A stretch of 20,797 bases of DNA from positions 1-20,797 of the forward strand of contig JASHVX010000100.1 of the NCBI GenBank assembly GCA_030044375.1, in the 5' to 3' direction. Numbering within the stretch: the stretch's first letter is position 1; each line of letters starts with the position of its first letter. The notes below the pieces were generated by a model that saw only the letters and a program-made list of their open reading frames with translations, had not been told where the DNA came from and ran no database searches. Shown one piece after another: positions 7,054-14,499 of the stretch. A program made the position numbers and the translations under genes. Source of the DNA: Nitrososphaerales archaeon (lineage in GTDB: Archaea; Thermoproteota; Nitrososphaeria; Nitrososphaerales; Gagatemarchaeaceae).

Positions 7054-7200
7054 ATGACCGAGTCGGTCCAACAGCCGCGCACTCAGAGGAAAGTGTGTCC
7101 GAACTGTGGGGCCATAGAGCGGCTGTACAGGACCCCCAGAGGACTGAGGTGCGCCAACTGCGTCAGGAAGATGGACTCCTCGGGTCTGGGCTTTCAGTAG
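7054..7200 (+). CDS. Small zinc-ribbon protein (48 aa)
   Basis: A short frame starting with ATG and preceded by a good GGAG site. It encodes a 48-aa basic protein with two CxxC pairs, CPNCG (C15, C18) and CANC (C33, C36). The spacing and the tyrosine/arginine-rich stretch between them (IERLYRTPRGLR) are typical of rubredoxin-like zinc ribbons found in small archaeal ribosome- or transcription-associated proteins. The partner is unknown. It lies 69 bp before hflX, with a hairpin between them, so co-expression with the GTPase is possible. Confidence 0.75.
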   Translation: MTESVQQPRTQRKVCPNCGAIERLYRTPRGLRCANCVRKMDSSGLGFQ

Positions 7201-7202
7201 GG

Positions 7203-7248
7203 CGTCCGCTGACCACAGAGGATATCTTTCACTGTCTTCCAGCGGACG
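7203..7248 (+). terminator. Stem-loop between the zinc-ribbon gene and hflX
   Basis: CGTCCGCTG (7203-7211) and CAGCGGACG (7240-7248) are a perfect 9-bp inverted repeat. A second short stem, ACAG/CTGT, sits inside, and a TTTGTTG stretch follows. It starts 2 bp after the stop of the small zinc-ribbon gene. It could end or attenuate that transcript, or act as a leader element of hflX. Archaeal terminators normally depend on U-runs more than stems, so the role is uncertain. Confidence 0.45.
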
Positions 7249-7269
7249 TTTGTTGAAGGGCGGACTTCG

Positions 7270-8382
7270 ATGAAGGCTACGATAGTCACTTATTCTGATG
7301 ACTTCGCGAAACGTGAAGCGAAGGAGCTGGCCAGTGCAGCCGGCTACTCCGTAGAAGACGTCATAGGTCTCTCGAAGGTGGTGAAGTCAGAGTTCGGGGT
7401 AGGCGAGGGCAAGGCCCAGGAGCTATGCGAGGTCGTAGGCCGCAACGGGTCTGACACCCTCATAATAGACGAGAGCCTCACGTCGTCGCAGGCCAACAAC
7501 CTCGCCAAGGTGACGAAGGTAGAGGTCATTGACCGTGAAAGGTTGATTCTCAACATCTTCGCCAAGCGCGCTTCCACCACTCAAGCACAGCTCCAGGTCC
7601 AGCTCGCGGAGCTGCAGTATGAGCTGCCGCGGCTCAAGGACGCGGTCAGGAATTCGACCGCCGGAGAGAGGGCGGGGTTCATGGGGGTCGGCGAACTCGC
7701 AATCGACATCAAGTTCAAGGCGCTGAAACGCAGGATGGTGGCTGTAAGGGAGAAGCTCGCGAAGGTGGACGTGGACAGGTCGGTCCAGAGGAAGCAGCGT
7801 CTGAAGCTTGGTGAGCCATTGGTGTCCTTGGCCGGATATACAAGCAGCGGAAAGACCACGATATTCAACAGGCTTGCCGCCGAGTCCAAGGAGGAGTCTC
7901 CGCACCTCTTCACGACCCTTACGACCACCACGCGAGCGGTCTCCCTTCCGGGCGGAAGGAGGATTCTGCTCTCGGACACCGTGGGATTCATCTCAAGGCT
8001 CCCGGCCTACCTGATCGAGTCGTTCAAGTCCACCCTAGAGGAGGTGGCCCTAGCCGACCTGGTGCTCTTGGTCTTTGACGCCAGCGAAGCGCCTGAAAGT
8101 GTCCACCTCAAACTAGACAGCTGCCGGGAGGCACTTCAATGGCTTGGAGTCGATGTGAAGAAGATACTCCTCGTGTTCAACAAGGTCGACCTCGTAGCCC
8201 GGCAGGTCGGCAGACACCAGGACGACCCCTCGCTCGGAGGACTCCCTTCGGTCAACATCTCGGCAACGCGCGGAGATGGGTTGCGACAGTTGCGCGTCAG
8301 GATGCTTGAGATGACCAGACGGTCCGAGCCCGGAGGGGCGCCCAGGGCCGTCCCCCACTCCGGCCCGAACCGAAGACCCTGA
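7270..8382 (+). CDS. hflX: HflX-type ribosome-associated GTPase
   Basis: A 370-aa GTPase of the HflX family, which in bacteria splits or rescues stalled ribosomes; archaeal members bind the large subunit. The N-terminal nucleotide-binding-like domain (1-100) is followed by a helical coiled-coil (about 105-175) and a G domain: G1 GYTSSGKT (189-196), G2 threonine-rich FTTLTTTTR (214-222), G3 DTVGF (236-240), G4 NKVD (304-307) and G5 SATRGDG (331-337). The usual glycine-rich HflX linker motif is present in divergent form (GVGELAID, 139-146). The start is ATG. The protein ends in a short proline/arginine-rich tail. Confidence 0.9.
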   Translation: MKATIVTYSDDFAKREAKELASAAGYSVEDVIGLSKVVKSEFGVGEGKAQELCEVVGRNGSDTLIIDESLTSSQANNLAKVTKVEVIDRERLILNIFAKRASTTQAQLQVQLAELQYELPRLKDAVRNSTAGERAGFMGVGELAIDIKFKALKRRMVAVREKLAKVDVDRSVQRKQRLKLGEPLVSLAGYTSSGKTTIFNRLAAESKEESPHLFTTLTTTTRAVSLPGGRRILLSDTVGFISRLPAYLIESFKSTLEEVALADLVLLVFDASEAPESVHLKLDSCREALQWLGVDVKKILLVFNKVDLVARQVGRHQDDPSLGGLPSVNISATRGDGLRQLRVRMLEMTRRSEPGGAPRAVPHSGPNRRP

Positions 8383-8543
8383 AAAGCCCTAGGTGCGAGG
8401 TCATTGCGTCGCTCTATCTTTGGCTTGATCTTCATCGTTTGGCTCAGACGGCTCTTCCGTGAATCCCTTCATCTAGAGCGTGAGAACGTGGGCGCCCGGT
8501 CTGAGATAAAGGCTTTCAGGCCTAGGGCAGCAGGACCGGTCCG
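8383..8543. other. 161-bp convergent gap with long-range inverted repeats
   Basis: This lies between the stops of hflX (plus) and dph6 (minus). CCTGAAAAGCC (8378-8388, overlapping the hflX stop) can pair with GGCTTTCAGG (8511-8520), ten base pairs with one bulged A. Alternatively GCCCTAGG (8386-8393) pairs with CCTAGGGC (8521-8528). Inside, CGCTCTA (8410-8416) can pair with TAGAGCG (8474-8480), and CTCAGAC (8443-8449) with GTCTGAG (8499-8505), a crossing arrangement. It may be a structured 3' end or a small RNA, or partly chance. Confidence 0.35.
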
Positions 8544-9230
8544 TCATGTCGGCTTGGCGACAAGCCTTGCGTCACCAATCTCGTAGACCCCCGAGTCGCC
8601 CCTCCACCGAGTCGTCGAGCCTAACACTTCGATGGCGGCCTTGAACAAGGGGCAGTCCAAAACAAAGGTCTCGCCCTCGCCCCCCTCGAGGCCCGCGTGG
8701 AACTTGTACTTCCTGCTGAGGGCCACCAATTCGTCGACTGCAGCCTGGTCTAGTTCCCGGCCCAGCCACGACCTGTCGAGACCAAGAGCGGAGACGCTTA
8801 CGACAATCGCCACGAATCTGTCGCGCAGAAGCGACCCCAGGTGCCTCTCAGGATCCACCCCCCAGAGCGGCGAGAGACAGGCCAGTCCTGCTTCCCTGCA
8901 GACCTTCTCGACCCGCTCCTTCTGGTACCTGCTTGCCATGGCCCCCGAGCATATGGCTTCCAGCCCGTAGGTCTTCTTGGCCTTGGCGACGACCGCTGCC
9001 AAGTCGTTCAGCTCCTCTTCCTTGACTCCCTGGGTCTCCTGGAACAGTTGAGGCAGGCCGGCGGCCTCGGCCTGGAGCCGAGTCCACTTCAAGTCTGGAT
9101 AGTGGAACATGTACGAGGACTCTGAAGCGGGCAATACTGTGACTAAGCATGAAAGCTCGTTTTCCCTTGAGGCGAGGTATGCCGCGTATGTGGAGTCCTT
9201 CCCTCCGGAGAACAGCGCGCCGACCTTCAA
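8544..9230 (-). CDS. dph6: Diphthine-ammonia ligase (ATP pyrophosphatase family)
   Basis: A 228-aa enzyme that carries out the last step of diphthamide formation on the histidine of aEF2, amidating diphthine with ammonia and ATP. The N-terminal PP-loop SGGKDS is at 8-13, the family's EGGEGET motif at 182-188 and the FVLDCPLF segment after it; CSGAMASRYQKERVE at 94-108 is also typical. Length matches archaeal members. The start is TTG. dph2, the first enzyme of the pathway, is about 7 kb away on the other strand. It shares a short divergent promoter region with srp54. Confidence 0.92.
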   Translation of the reverse strand: MKVGALFSGGKDSTYAAYLASRENELSCLVTVLPASESSYMFHYPDLKWTRLQAEAAGLPQLFQETQGVKEEELNDLAAVVAKAKKTYGLEAICSGAMASRYQKERVEKVCREAGLACLSPLWGVDPERHLGSLLRDRFVAIVVSVSALGLDRSWLGRELDQAAVDELVALSRKYKFHAGLEGGEGETFVLDCPLFKAAIEVLGSTTRWRGDSGVYEIGDARLVAKPT

Positions 9231-9265
9231 TCCCGCCCGCCTGCCGCCTAGTGTCGCGTCTGGCT

Positions 9266-9281
9266 TGAGATAATTAAATAC
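9266..9281. promoter_or_regulatory. Shared TATA region of srp54 and dph6
   Basis: The only A/T-rich block in the 72-bp divergent gap is TGAGATAATTAAATAC. Its centre is about 28 bp upstream of the srp54 ATG, so srp54 mRNA is probably leaderless. Read on the minus strand (TATTTAATTATC) it could serve dph6 with a leader of about 20 nt. The element is nearly symmetrical, which suits bidirectional use. Confidence 0.6.
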
Positions 9282-9302
9282 GCGGAGCGAGCCGCCGACC
9301 TA

Positions 9303-10625
9303 ATGCTCGACTCCCTGAAGGAGGGGCTGCAGTCGGCTGTCAGGAAACTGGCCGGCTCGACGACGGTCGATGAAAAGACCGTCAAGGAGTTCGTGCGCGA
9401 CCTCCAGCGGACGCTGATTCAGTCTGATGTCAACGTGAAACTGGCCCTGGCGGTCACAGAGAAGGTCGAAAAGCGGGTGCTGGAGGAGAAGCCGCTTCCC
9501 GGTATCACGAGGAAGGACCAAGTCATCTCGATTCTGTACGATGAACTCGCCCTGCTCCTCGGCGGGGAAGGGGGTCTGCACCTTGACAAGAGCAGGACGA
9601 ACGTCGTTGTCATGCTAGGCGTGCAGGGTTCGGGAAAGACGACGACGGCGGGGAAGCTGGCCCGCTATTACGGAAAGAGAGGCTTCAAGGTGGGTCTGGT
9701 GGCGGCCGACACATTCAGGCCTGGCGCAGTAGTACAGCTGAAGACCCTCGCTTCAAGCTCTGGAGTCGACGTCTACAGCGATGAGAGAGAGAAGAACGCT
9801 GTGAAGATTGCGAAGGGCGGTAAGGCGTTCTTCGAGTCTTCAAAGAACCTGATTATCATAGACACAGCCGGAAGGCACAAGGAAGAGAAGGGACTCCTGC
9901 AAGAGATGAAAGAGGTTGCAGAGGCCGTCAAGCCTGACGCGACGCTGCTGGTCATCGATGGCACGATAGGCCAGCAGTGTTACAGCCAGGCCCTAGCCTT
10001 CCATCAGGCGGCCCCGGTCGGAGGGATTGCGATCACGAAGCTTGACGGTGCGGCAAAGGGCGGGGGCGCGCTCGCAGCCTCTGCTGCGACGGGGGCGAAA
10101 ATCTGTTACATTGGGACTGGGGAGAGAATAGACGACTTGGAAGAGTTTGTGCCGACGCGCTTCGTCGGTCGCCTGCTCGGCATGGGCGACCTAAAGGCTC
10201 TCATGGACCTGGTGAGGACGTCTGAGGTCGAGATAGACGAGAAGGCGGTCCAGAGGGTGATGTCCGGGAAGCTGACGATGGACGACCTCCTGGCCCAGTT
10301 CGAGCAGATGAGGAAGTTCGGCTCTCTGAAGAAGGTGCTGGAACACATCCCTGGGTTTTCCGGGCTGGTGAATCCTGAGGAGTTGGACAAGGCCGAGGAT
10401 AGGATCAAGGTGTACAGGTCGATAATTCAGTCGATGACCGGCGTCGAGAAGGCCGACCCCGAGAGGATAAACTCGCCGCGGCTCAAGCGCATTGCCAAGG
10501 GCTCGGGCAGGAGTGAGAAGGATGTGAGGGAGCTGCTCTCCAGATACAAGCAGATGAAGTCACTCATGAAGACCAGCAAAGGGCGCGAGTTCCGTCAGAT
10601 GATGCGCCGTGCAGGTGCCCAGTAG
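9303..10625 (+). CDS. srp54: Signal recognition particle 54 kDa protein
   Basis: A 440-aa GTPase of the signal recognition particle. With 7S RNA and SRP19 it binds signal peptides and delivers ribosomes to FtsY at the membrane. The N domain covers 1-95. The G domain shows GVQGSGKT (106-113), DTFRPGA (136-142), DTAGRH (187-192) and TKLDG (245-249). The M domain, after about residue 300, contains FGSLKKVLEHIPGF and the basic RNA-binding helices near RINSPRLKRIAKGSGR. All are intact and the length is normal. The ATG lies about 28 bp after a TATA box. It begins the conserved archaeal block with pus10, L21e and rpoF. Confidence 0.97.
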   Translation: MLDSLKEGLQSAVRKLAGSTTVDEKTVKEFVRDLQRTLIQSDVNVKLALAVTEKVEKRVLEEKPLPGITRKDQVISILYDELALLLGGEGGLHLDKSRTNVVVMLGVQGSGKTTTAGKLARYYGKRGFKVGLVAADTFRPGAVVQLKTLASSSGVDVYSDEREKNAVKIAKGGKAFFESSKNLIIIDTAGRHKEEKGLLQEMKEVAEAVKPDATLLVIDGTIGQQCYSQALAFHQAAPVGGIAITKLDGAAKGGGALAASAATGAKICYIGTGERIDDLEEFVPTRFVGRLLGMGDLKALMDLVRTSEVEIDEKAVQRVMSGKLTMDDLLAQFEQMRKFGSLKKVLEHIPGFSGLVNPEELDKAEDRIKVYRSIIQSMTGVEKADPERINSPRLKRIAKGSGRSEKDVRELLSRYKQMKSLMKTSKGREFRQMMRRAGAQ

Positions 10626-11712
10626 AGTGTTTGCGGAGCGGGCGTACCGACTCTGCGGCTATTGCGTCCAAAGACAAGACGGGGCTGGGCCGCTGGAGGT
10701 GGTCGAAGGGAAGAGTTGCTTCGTCTGTGAGGGACTGATGGGCAGGGTGCCGAAGACGGCCGAGCTTGCGGCCAAGACTGTGGCTCACTATCAATTCGAC
10801 ACGTTCATGGTCGGCGTGTCACTTCCGAACGGTGTCCAGGAGAGAGAGGACGAGTTGAGATCCGACCTCAGGCTCAAAGGTAACGAGACGATCAAGACCC
10901 AGACGGCGAGGCTCGTAGCCGCCTTCGTCTCGGAGCGCCTGGGAAAGCGCGTCGACAGACTGCGACCTGACCTGACGGTCCTAGCGATGCCAGGCTCAGG
11001 TGAAGTCATGGTCTCGACCAGGCCCGTCTTCTACTATGGGAGGTACACGAAGCCGCGGGGGATTCTCCAGAAGCGGGAACGATGTCAGAGTTGTGGCGGC
11101 AACGGGTGCGAGGCCTGCAGAGGGTCAGGCTTCGAGCCTGGACAGAGCGTGGAAGCCCTTCTCACGAGGAGGCTGTCAGCAATCAGCGGAAGCGGCAAGA
11201 TGGTCTTCACTTGGCTAGGAAGCGAAGACAAGGAGAGCAAGGTGCACGCTCCCGGAAGGCCTTTCATCGTCGAGGTCAAAAGCCCGATAAGACGGAGGTT
11301 CCCCCCCACTTTTGCCGTCCGAGGCGCCGGATGCCAGGTCTCCGTCTCCAAAGGGAGGATGCTGCAGTCCAAGCCTACCAAGCTCATGACGTTCAGGTTC
11401 AAGACGAGAATCATCGCACTGGCTTCCTCGAAAGTCGAGGCCGAATCCCTCTCCGACCTGCGTCGTTTCTTCAAGATGAAGGAGGTCAGGTTCGAAAGGC
11501 CCTATGACAAACCGGTCCTGAAGCTGGTCTACGCCGCTAGGGCTTCGGCCAGAGGGAGAAGGTTGTTCATCAGCGCCGAACTCGACGGGGGGCTTCCCGT
11601 GAAGAGGTTCGTAAGCGGCGAACTGGTCTCTCCGTCGGTGTCGGAAGTCTTAAAAGCCAAAGTGGAATGCCAAAGATTTGACATACTCGGAGTTGCTGAG
11701 ACGGGGAGTTAG
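10609..11712 (+). CDS. pus10: tRNA pseudouridine synthase Pus10
   Basis: A 367-aa enzyme that makes pseudouridine 54 (and 55 in many archaea) in the tRNA T loop. The N-terminal zinc module has C16/C19 and C37/C40. The catalytic motif GSEDKESKVHAPGRPF (204-219) carries the nucleophile D207. A further four-cysteine cluster (C159, C162, C167, C170) lies before the catalytic domain, in a CxxC-x4-CxxC pattern. Three in-frame GTG codons (10609, 10615, 10627) are possible starts. The first overlaps srp54 by 17 bp; the last begins 1 bp after its stop and gives a 361-aa protein. The next gene, L21e, starts 2 bp after the stop. Confidence 0.9.
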   Translation: MQVPSRVFAERAYRLCGYCVQRQDGAGPLEVVEGKSCFVCEGLMGRVPKTAELAAKTVAHYQFDTFMVGVSLPNGVQEREDELRSDLRLKGNETIKTQTARLVAAFVSERLGKRVDRLRPDLTVLAMPGSGEVMVSTRPVFYYGRYTKPRGILQKRERCQSCGGNGCEACRGSGFEPGQSVEALLTRRLSAISGSGKMVFTWLGSEDKESKVHAPGRPFIVEVKSPIRRRFPPTFAVRGAGCQVSVSKGRMLQSKPTKLMTFRFKTRIIALASSKVEAESLSDLRRFFKMKEVRFERPYDKPVLKLVYAARASARGRRLFISAELDGGLPVKRFVSGELVSPSVSEVLKAKVECQRFDILGVAETGS

Positions 11713-11714
11713 AA

Positions 11715-12002
11715 ATGGCAAAATCTCATGGATTCAGAAGAAGGACCAGGGCCCTTCTCAAGGGGTCTAAGACCAAAAAGGGGATTAGCAGCCTGCTGGT
11801 AGAATATGCGCCGGCTGACAGGGTGGTTGTGAAGATTGACCCGTCGCAGGTCAAGGGCATGCCGCACAGGCGATTCAACGGGCTCGTTGGCACGGTCAAG
11901 CAGGCAGGCAGGCGGGCCGTGACACTGGAGGTTCAGGTCGGCGGCAAGACAAAAACGCTGATTGCCAGGAAGGAACACGTTGTCCGGACGGAGGCCAAAT
12001 GA
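11715..12002 (+). CDS. rpl21e: Large-subunit ribosomal protein L21e
   Basis: A 95-aa basic protein of the archaeal/eukaryotic large ribosomal subunit. It is recognised by the N-terminal KSHGFRRRTR, by VVVKIDPSQVKGMPHRRFNG in the middle and by GLVGTV followed by a basic C-terminus. Length is normal for the family. The ATG is 2 bp after pus10 and the stop overlaps the start of rpoF (ATGATG), so it belongs to the srp54 operon. Confidence 0.96.
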   Translation: MAKSHGFRRRTRALLKGSKTKKGISSLLVEYAPADRVVVKIDPSQVKGMPHRRFNGLVGTVKQAGRRAVTLEVQVGGKTKTLIARKEHVVRTEAK

Positions 12003-12319
12003 TGTCAGAGAAGGCCACCAAGAAGCTGTTGACGATCCCTGAAGCCAGCCAAATCCTGCAGAAGATAGACGTTGAGAAGGCGGACCAGATTCAGAAGAGG
12101 ACGCTGGACTACGCCTCGAAGTTCTCGAAAGCTACGCCTGAGAGCGCGAAGAAACTCCGCAAGCAGTTGGAGTCGGAGTGCGGACTCTCCGAGGAAGAAG
12201 CCGTAGAGGTCATCAACGTCATGCCGAAGTCGATAGAGGAGCTGAGGACGTTCACGTCAGGCTGGCGCAAACTCCTTCCGACAGAGACGCTCGAGAAGAT
12301 CCTGAAGGCACTCGACTGA
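11999..12319 (+). CDS. rpoF: DNA-directed RNA polymerase subunit F (Rpb4-like)
   Basis: A 106-aa all-helical subunit that forms the polymerase stalk with RpoE (Rpb7), aiding open complex formation and RNA binding. The family pattern is seen in LTIPEASQIL near the N-terminus, in RTLDYASKFSK, and in the C-terminal HRDC-like end (ELRTFTSGWRKLLPTETLEKIL). Two adjacent ATG codons (11999, 12002) can serve as start; the first overlaps the L21e stop. The L21e-rpoF pair is a conserved archaeal neighbourhood. It is the last gene of the srp54 transcript before a promoter-like gap. Confidence 0.94.
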   Translation: MMSEKATKKLLTIPEASQILQKIDVEKADQIQKRTLDYASKFSKATPESAKKLRKQLESECGLSEEEAVEVINVMPKSIEELRTFTSGWRKLLPTETLEKILKALD

Positions 12320-12345
12320 AGCCACACACCGTGAATACCTCCTAA

Positions 12346-12360
12346 GCGTTAAATATCAAT
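12346..12360 (+). promoter_or_regulatory. Putative TATA box for the DUF655 gene
   Basis: GCGTTAAATATCAAT is an A/T-rich TATA-type element just after rpoF. Transcription from it would begin near 12380, leaving a leader of about 97 nt before the GTG at 12477. That is long compared with the leaderless or short-leader starts elsewhere in the window. Confidence 0.5.
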
Positions 12361-12372
12361 CAGGCCGAAAAA

Positions 12373-12476
12373 CCACTTTGTGGGCAGGAGGACATCGCTT
12401 GAGTGCGCACACGACTCTGCGCGCAGAGAAGTTCTGCTCCAGCTAGGCTTCCGTTAGAAAGGTGCCATAACGGGAA
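12373..12476 (+). promoter_or_regulatory. Structured leader of the DUF655-dim1 transcript
   Basis: Three dyads lie between the TATA box and the start codon: CCAC/GTGG (12373-12383), a perfect 14-bp palindrome CTCTGCGCGCAGAG (12415-12428), and TTCCGTTA (12449-12456) with TAACGGGAA (12468-12476), eight pairs with one bulged G. The last ends at the base before the GTG start, and its loop contains GGTG, which could be the ribosome binding site. A role in translational control is an inference. Confidence 0.4.
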
Positions 12477-13034
12477 GTGTCGTCGGTAGACAAGAAGTAC
12501 GAGGAGTTCGCAAGGGTGCTCGACTTCCTGCCCAGAGGCAAGTCCGAGGTAATCAAAGGAAGAGAAGGCCCCATAGTGGAGGCGATAGGAGAAGAGCGGC
12601 TGACCCTGCTCGAGCTTCTGGGAATGGAGAGCCAAACCTTCGAAGTCGGGGAGAGGGTCAAGATTGGGAAGGACGGAAGGGAGAAGATAGTCAGCGTACT
12701 CGGCAAACTGGTCTACCAAGAGCTCACACCAGAGGCGAGGTCCTCTCTTCCTGCTGTCGTGGAGAGCCTGGTGAAGGACGGCGAAAAGAAGTACGTCGCC
12801 TACTTCAACGAGTTGCAGCCGCTCACGCCGAGACTGCACGGCCTCGAACTAATCCCAGGCATAGGGAAGACGTTCATGAAGGAGATCATCGAGACGAGAG
12901 AGAAGCGCCCCTTTGCTGACTTCGACGACGTTCAAGAGCGGGTCGGCTTGAGAGAGCCTGCCAGGATGATTGCTAAGAGGATCGTGGAGGAGCTCGCGGG
13001 CGAGTCGCACATCGCGCTCTTCGTCAAGAAATGA
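12477..13034 (+). CDS. DUF655 family protein with helix-hairpin-helix domain
   Basis: A 185-aa protein of the archaeal DUF655 family. The N-terminal part (about 5-80) looks like a small beta domain related to nucleic-acid binding folds. The C-terminal part has a helix-hairpin-helix signature, ELIPGIGKTFMKEII (124-138), followed by FADFDDVQERVG. The molecular role is unknown; association with rRNA or tRNA metabolism is suggested only by the conserved position next to dim1/ksgA and ribosomal genes. The start is GTG, fixed by a stop codon 6-9 bp upstream in frame. The stop overlaps the ATG of dim1 (ATGA). Confidence 0.87.
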   Translation: MSSVDKKYEEFARVLDFLPRGKSEVIKGREGPIVEAIGEERLTLLELLGMESQTFEVGERVKIGKDGREKIVSVLGKLVYQELTPEARSSLPAVVESLVKDGEKKYVAYFNELQPLTPRLHGLELIPGIGKTFMKEIIETREKRPFADFDDVQERVGLREPARMIAKRIVEELAGESHIALFVKK

Positions 13035-13759
13035 AGCGCCGTAGGTTGGGCCAACACTACCTCGTCGACCGCGGGGTGGTGGAGAGGATCTTGTCGACCG
13101 CTGCGATAAGGCCCTATGAAAGCGTCTTGGAGATCGGCACTGGAAGGGGCGCCATCACAGTGAAGTTGGCGCGACTGGGGGCTAGTTTCGAGGCGTACGA
13201 GGTGGATGAAGAGAATAGGAGGGCGACACTCGCTTTGCTTGGGGAGGCAAGGGCTGACGTAAGGGCGGAGGATGCTTTCGCGCAGACGCGACGCTTTGAC
13301 GTCCTGGTTTCGAGCCTCCCTTATTCCGAGTCAGCTAGGTTCGTCGAGTGGATCTCCCGTGCCGACTACGACAGGGCGGTCGTCGTCCTACAGGAAGACT
13401 TCGTGAAGAAGGTCATGGCGCCAGCCGGGACGAGGAACTACAGAGCCGTCTCGGCGATAGCGCAGATTTCGTCCGAGGTCGAGATTGCCATGAGGGTCGA
13501 AAGGAGGTCGTTCCAGCCTCCGCCTAAGGTGAACTCTTTGGTAGTGTCGTTCAGGCCAAGGAGGAAGGTCACAAAGGCCGAAGCCGACCTTGTCAAACGG
13601 CTCTTCTCGCTCAGACGGAGGAAGTTGGCGGCTGCCGCTCCGGGACTGGGACTCGCCCTCGACGGCTGGGACTTCGGCGACAGGCGCGTCTATTCCCTCA
13701 CTCCCGACGAAATCGTCTCCCATCTCTTTCCGATGGCCGCGAGGGCTGACTCAACTTAA
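13031..13759 (+). CDS. ksgA: rRNA adenine dimethyltransferase (Dim1/KsgA)
   Basis: A 242-aa SAM-dependent enzyme that dimethylates two adjacent adenines near the 3' end of 16S rRNA, late in small-subunit assembly. The N-terminal LGQHYLVD (6-13) and motif I LEIGTGRGA (33-41) are typical. Motif IV reads SSLPYS (94-99), with serine where most members have asparagine (NLPY); some archaeal enzymes vary here. FQPPPKVNSLVV in the C-terminal half is conserved. It is shorter than the usual 270 or so residues because of a reduced C-terminal domain. It starts at ATG inside the stop of the DUF655 gene. Confidence 0.9.
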   Translation: MKRRRLGQHYLVDRGVVERILSTAAIRPYESVLEIGTGRGAITVKLARLGASFEAYEVDEENRRATLALLGEARADVRAEDAFAQTRRFDVLVSSLPYSESARFVEWISRADYDRAVVVLQEDFVKKVMAPAGTRNYRAVSAIAQISSEVEIAMRVERRSFQPPPKVNSLVVSFRPRRKVTKAEADLVKRLFSLRRRKLAAAAPGLGLALDGWDFGDRRVYSLTPDEIVSHLFPMAARADST

Positions 13760-13785
13760 GAAAGGCCGACCCTGAGCGAAGTTGA

Positions 13786-14499
13786 TTGATTCCTGAAGGG
13801 GCTTCGGTAACGCTGGTTGAGCCGAAGTATCCTGTCAATGTCGGGCACACGGCTCGGCTTGTGAAGAACTTCGGAGTCGGACGGCTCTACCTGGTCAGGC
13901 CGAAGGTCGACATCTCCGTCGCCGCCGTCTATGCCTCCCACGCCGCAGATGTCCTCGACAGGGCCATTGTCACAAGTTTTGAGCAGGTGCGCAGTGAAAA
14001 CGACCTCCTGGTCGCCACTACCGCGGTCAGGGCCTCGAAGAGGTCCAACGTAATCAGAAGGACCGTCAGTCCGAACCGCCTGAACGAGTTATTGTCCTCG
14101 GCCCGGAGGTCGTCGATTGTCTTCGGACGGGACACGACAGGGCTGACGAACGAGGAGATACAGGCATGCGACGCGACCACCACGATCGAGACCGACCCCG
14201 CCTACAGGGCCCTGAATCTAGGCCATGCAGTAGCCATCGCACTCTACCTGGCTTCCAGGAGGAGAGGGACGAGGAGGGTCGTCCAGAGTCGCCAAGCTCG
14301 AGAAGTGTTCGCCCAGAACCTCCGTGAACTCGCCGTCGCCTCCAAGCTGCCCGAGCACAGGGTGAAGAACCTCCTCGAAGTGGGAAGGAGGCTGGCGTCG
14401 TCCTCAAGCCTGACGGACTCTCAGTTGAATCTGATGACAGGAATCTTCAGGAAAGCGGTAGCGACCATGAACCTTCAAGCTGTCGACTCGAACACGTAG
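13786..14499 (+). CDS. trmJ: TrmJ-like tRNA 2'-O-methyltransferase (SpoU/SPOUT family)
   Basis: A 237-aa methyltransferase of the SPOUT superfamily. All three knot motifs are present: NVGHTARLVKNFG (18-30), VFGRDTTGLTNEEI (112-125) and LNLGHAVAIALY (143-154). This pattern matches TrmJ, which methylates the ribose at position 32 of the tRNA anticodon loop in archaea and bacteria. The exact nucleotide target cannot be read from sequence. The C-terminal 75 residues are helical and probably a dimer or tRNA-binding extension. The start is TTG, 26 bp after dim1. It overlaps the next gene tail to tail by 25 bp. Confidence 0.87.
   Translation: MIPEGASVTLVEPKYPVNVGHTARLVKNFGVGRLYLVRPKVDISVAAVYASHAADVLDRAIVTSFEQVRSENDLLVATTAVRASKRSNVIRRTVSPNRLNELLSSARRSSIVFGRDTTGLTNEEIQACDATTTIETDPAYRALNLGHAVAIALYLASRRRGTRRVVQSRQAREVFAQNLRELAVASKLPEHRVKNLLEVGRRLASSSSLTDSQLNLMTGIFRKAVATMNLQAVDSNT

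Noticed and set aside
8404..8586. 60-aa plus-strand frame with a hydrophobic start
   Set aside because: It overlaps the 3' end of dph6 in antisense, starts with TTG without a ribosome site, and shows no known motif.
12360..12839. 159-aa minus-strand frame opposite the DUF655 gene
   Set aside because: Antisense to a recognised gene and to its leader; no recognisable domain.
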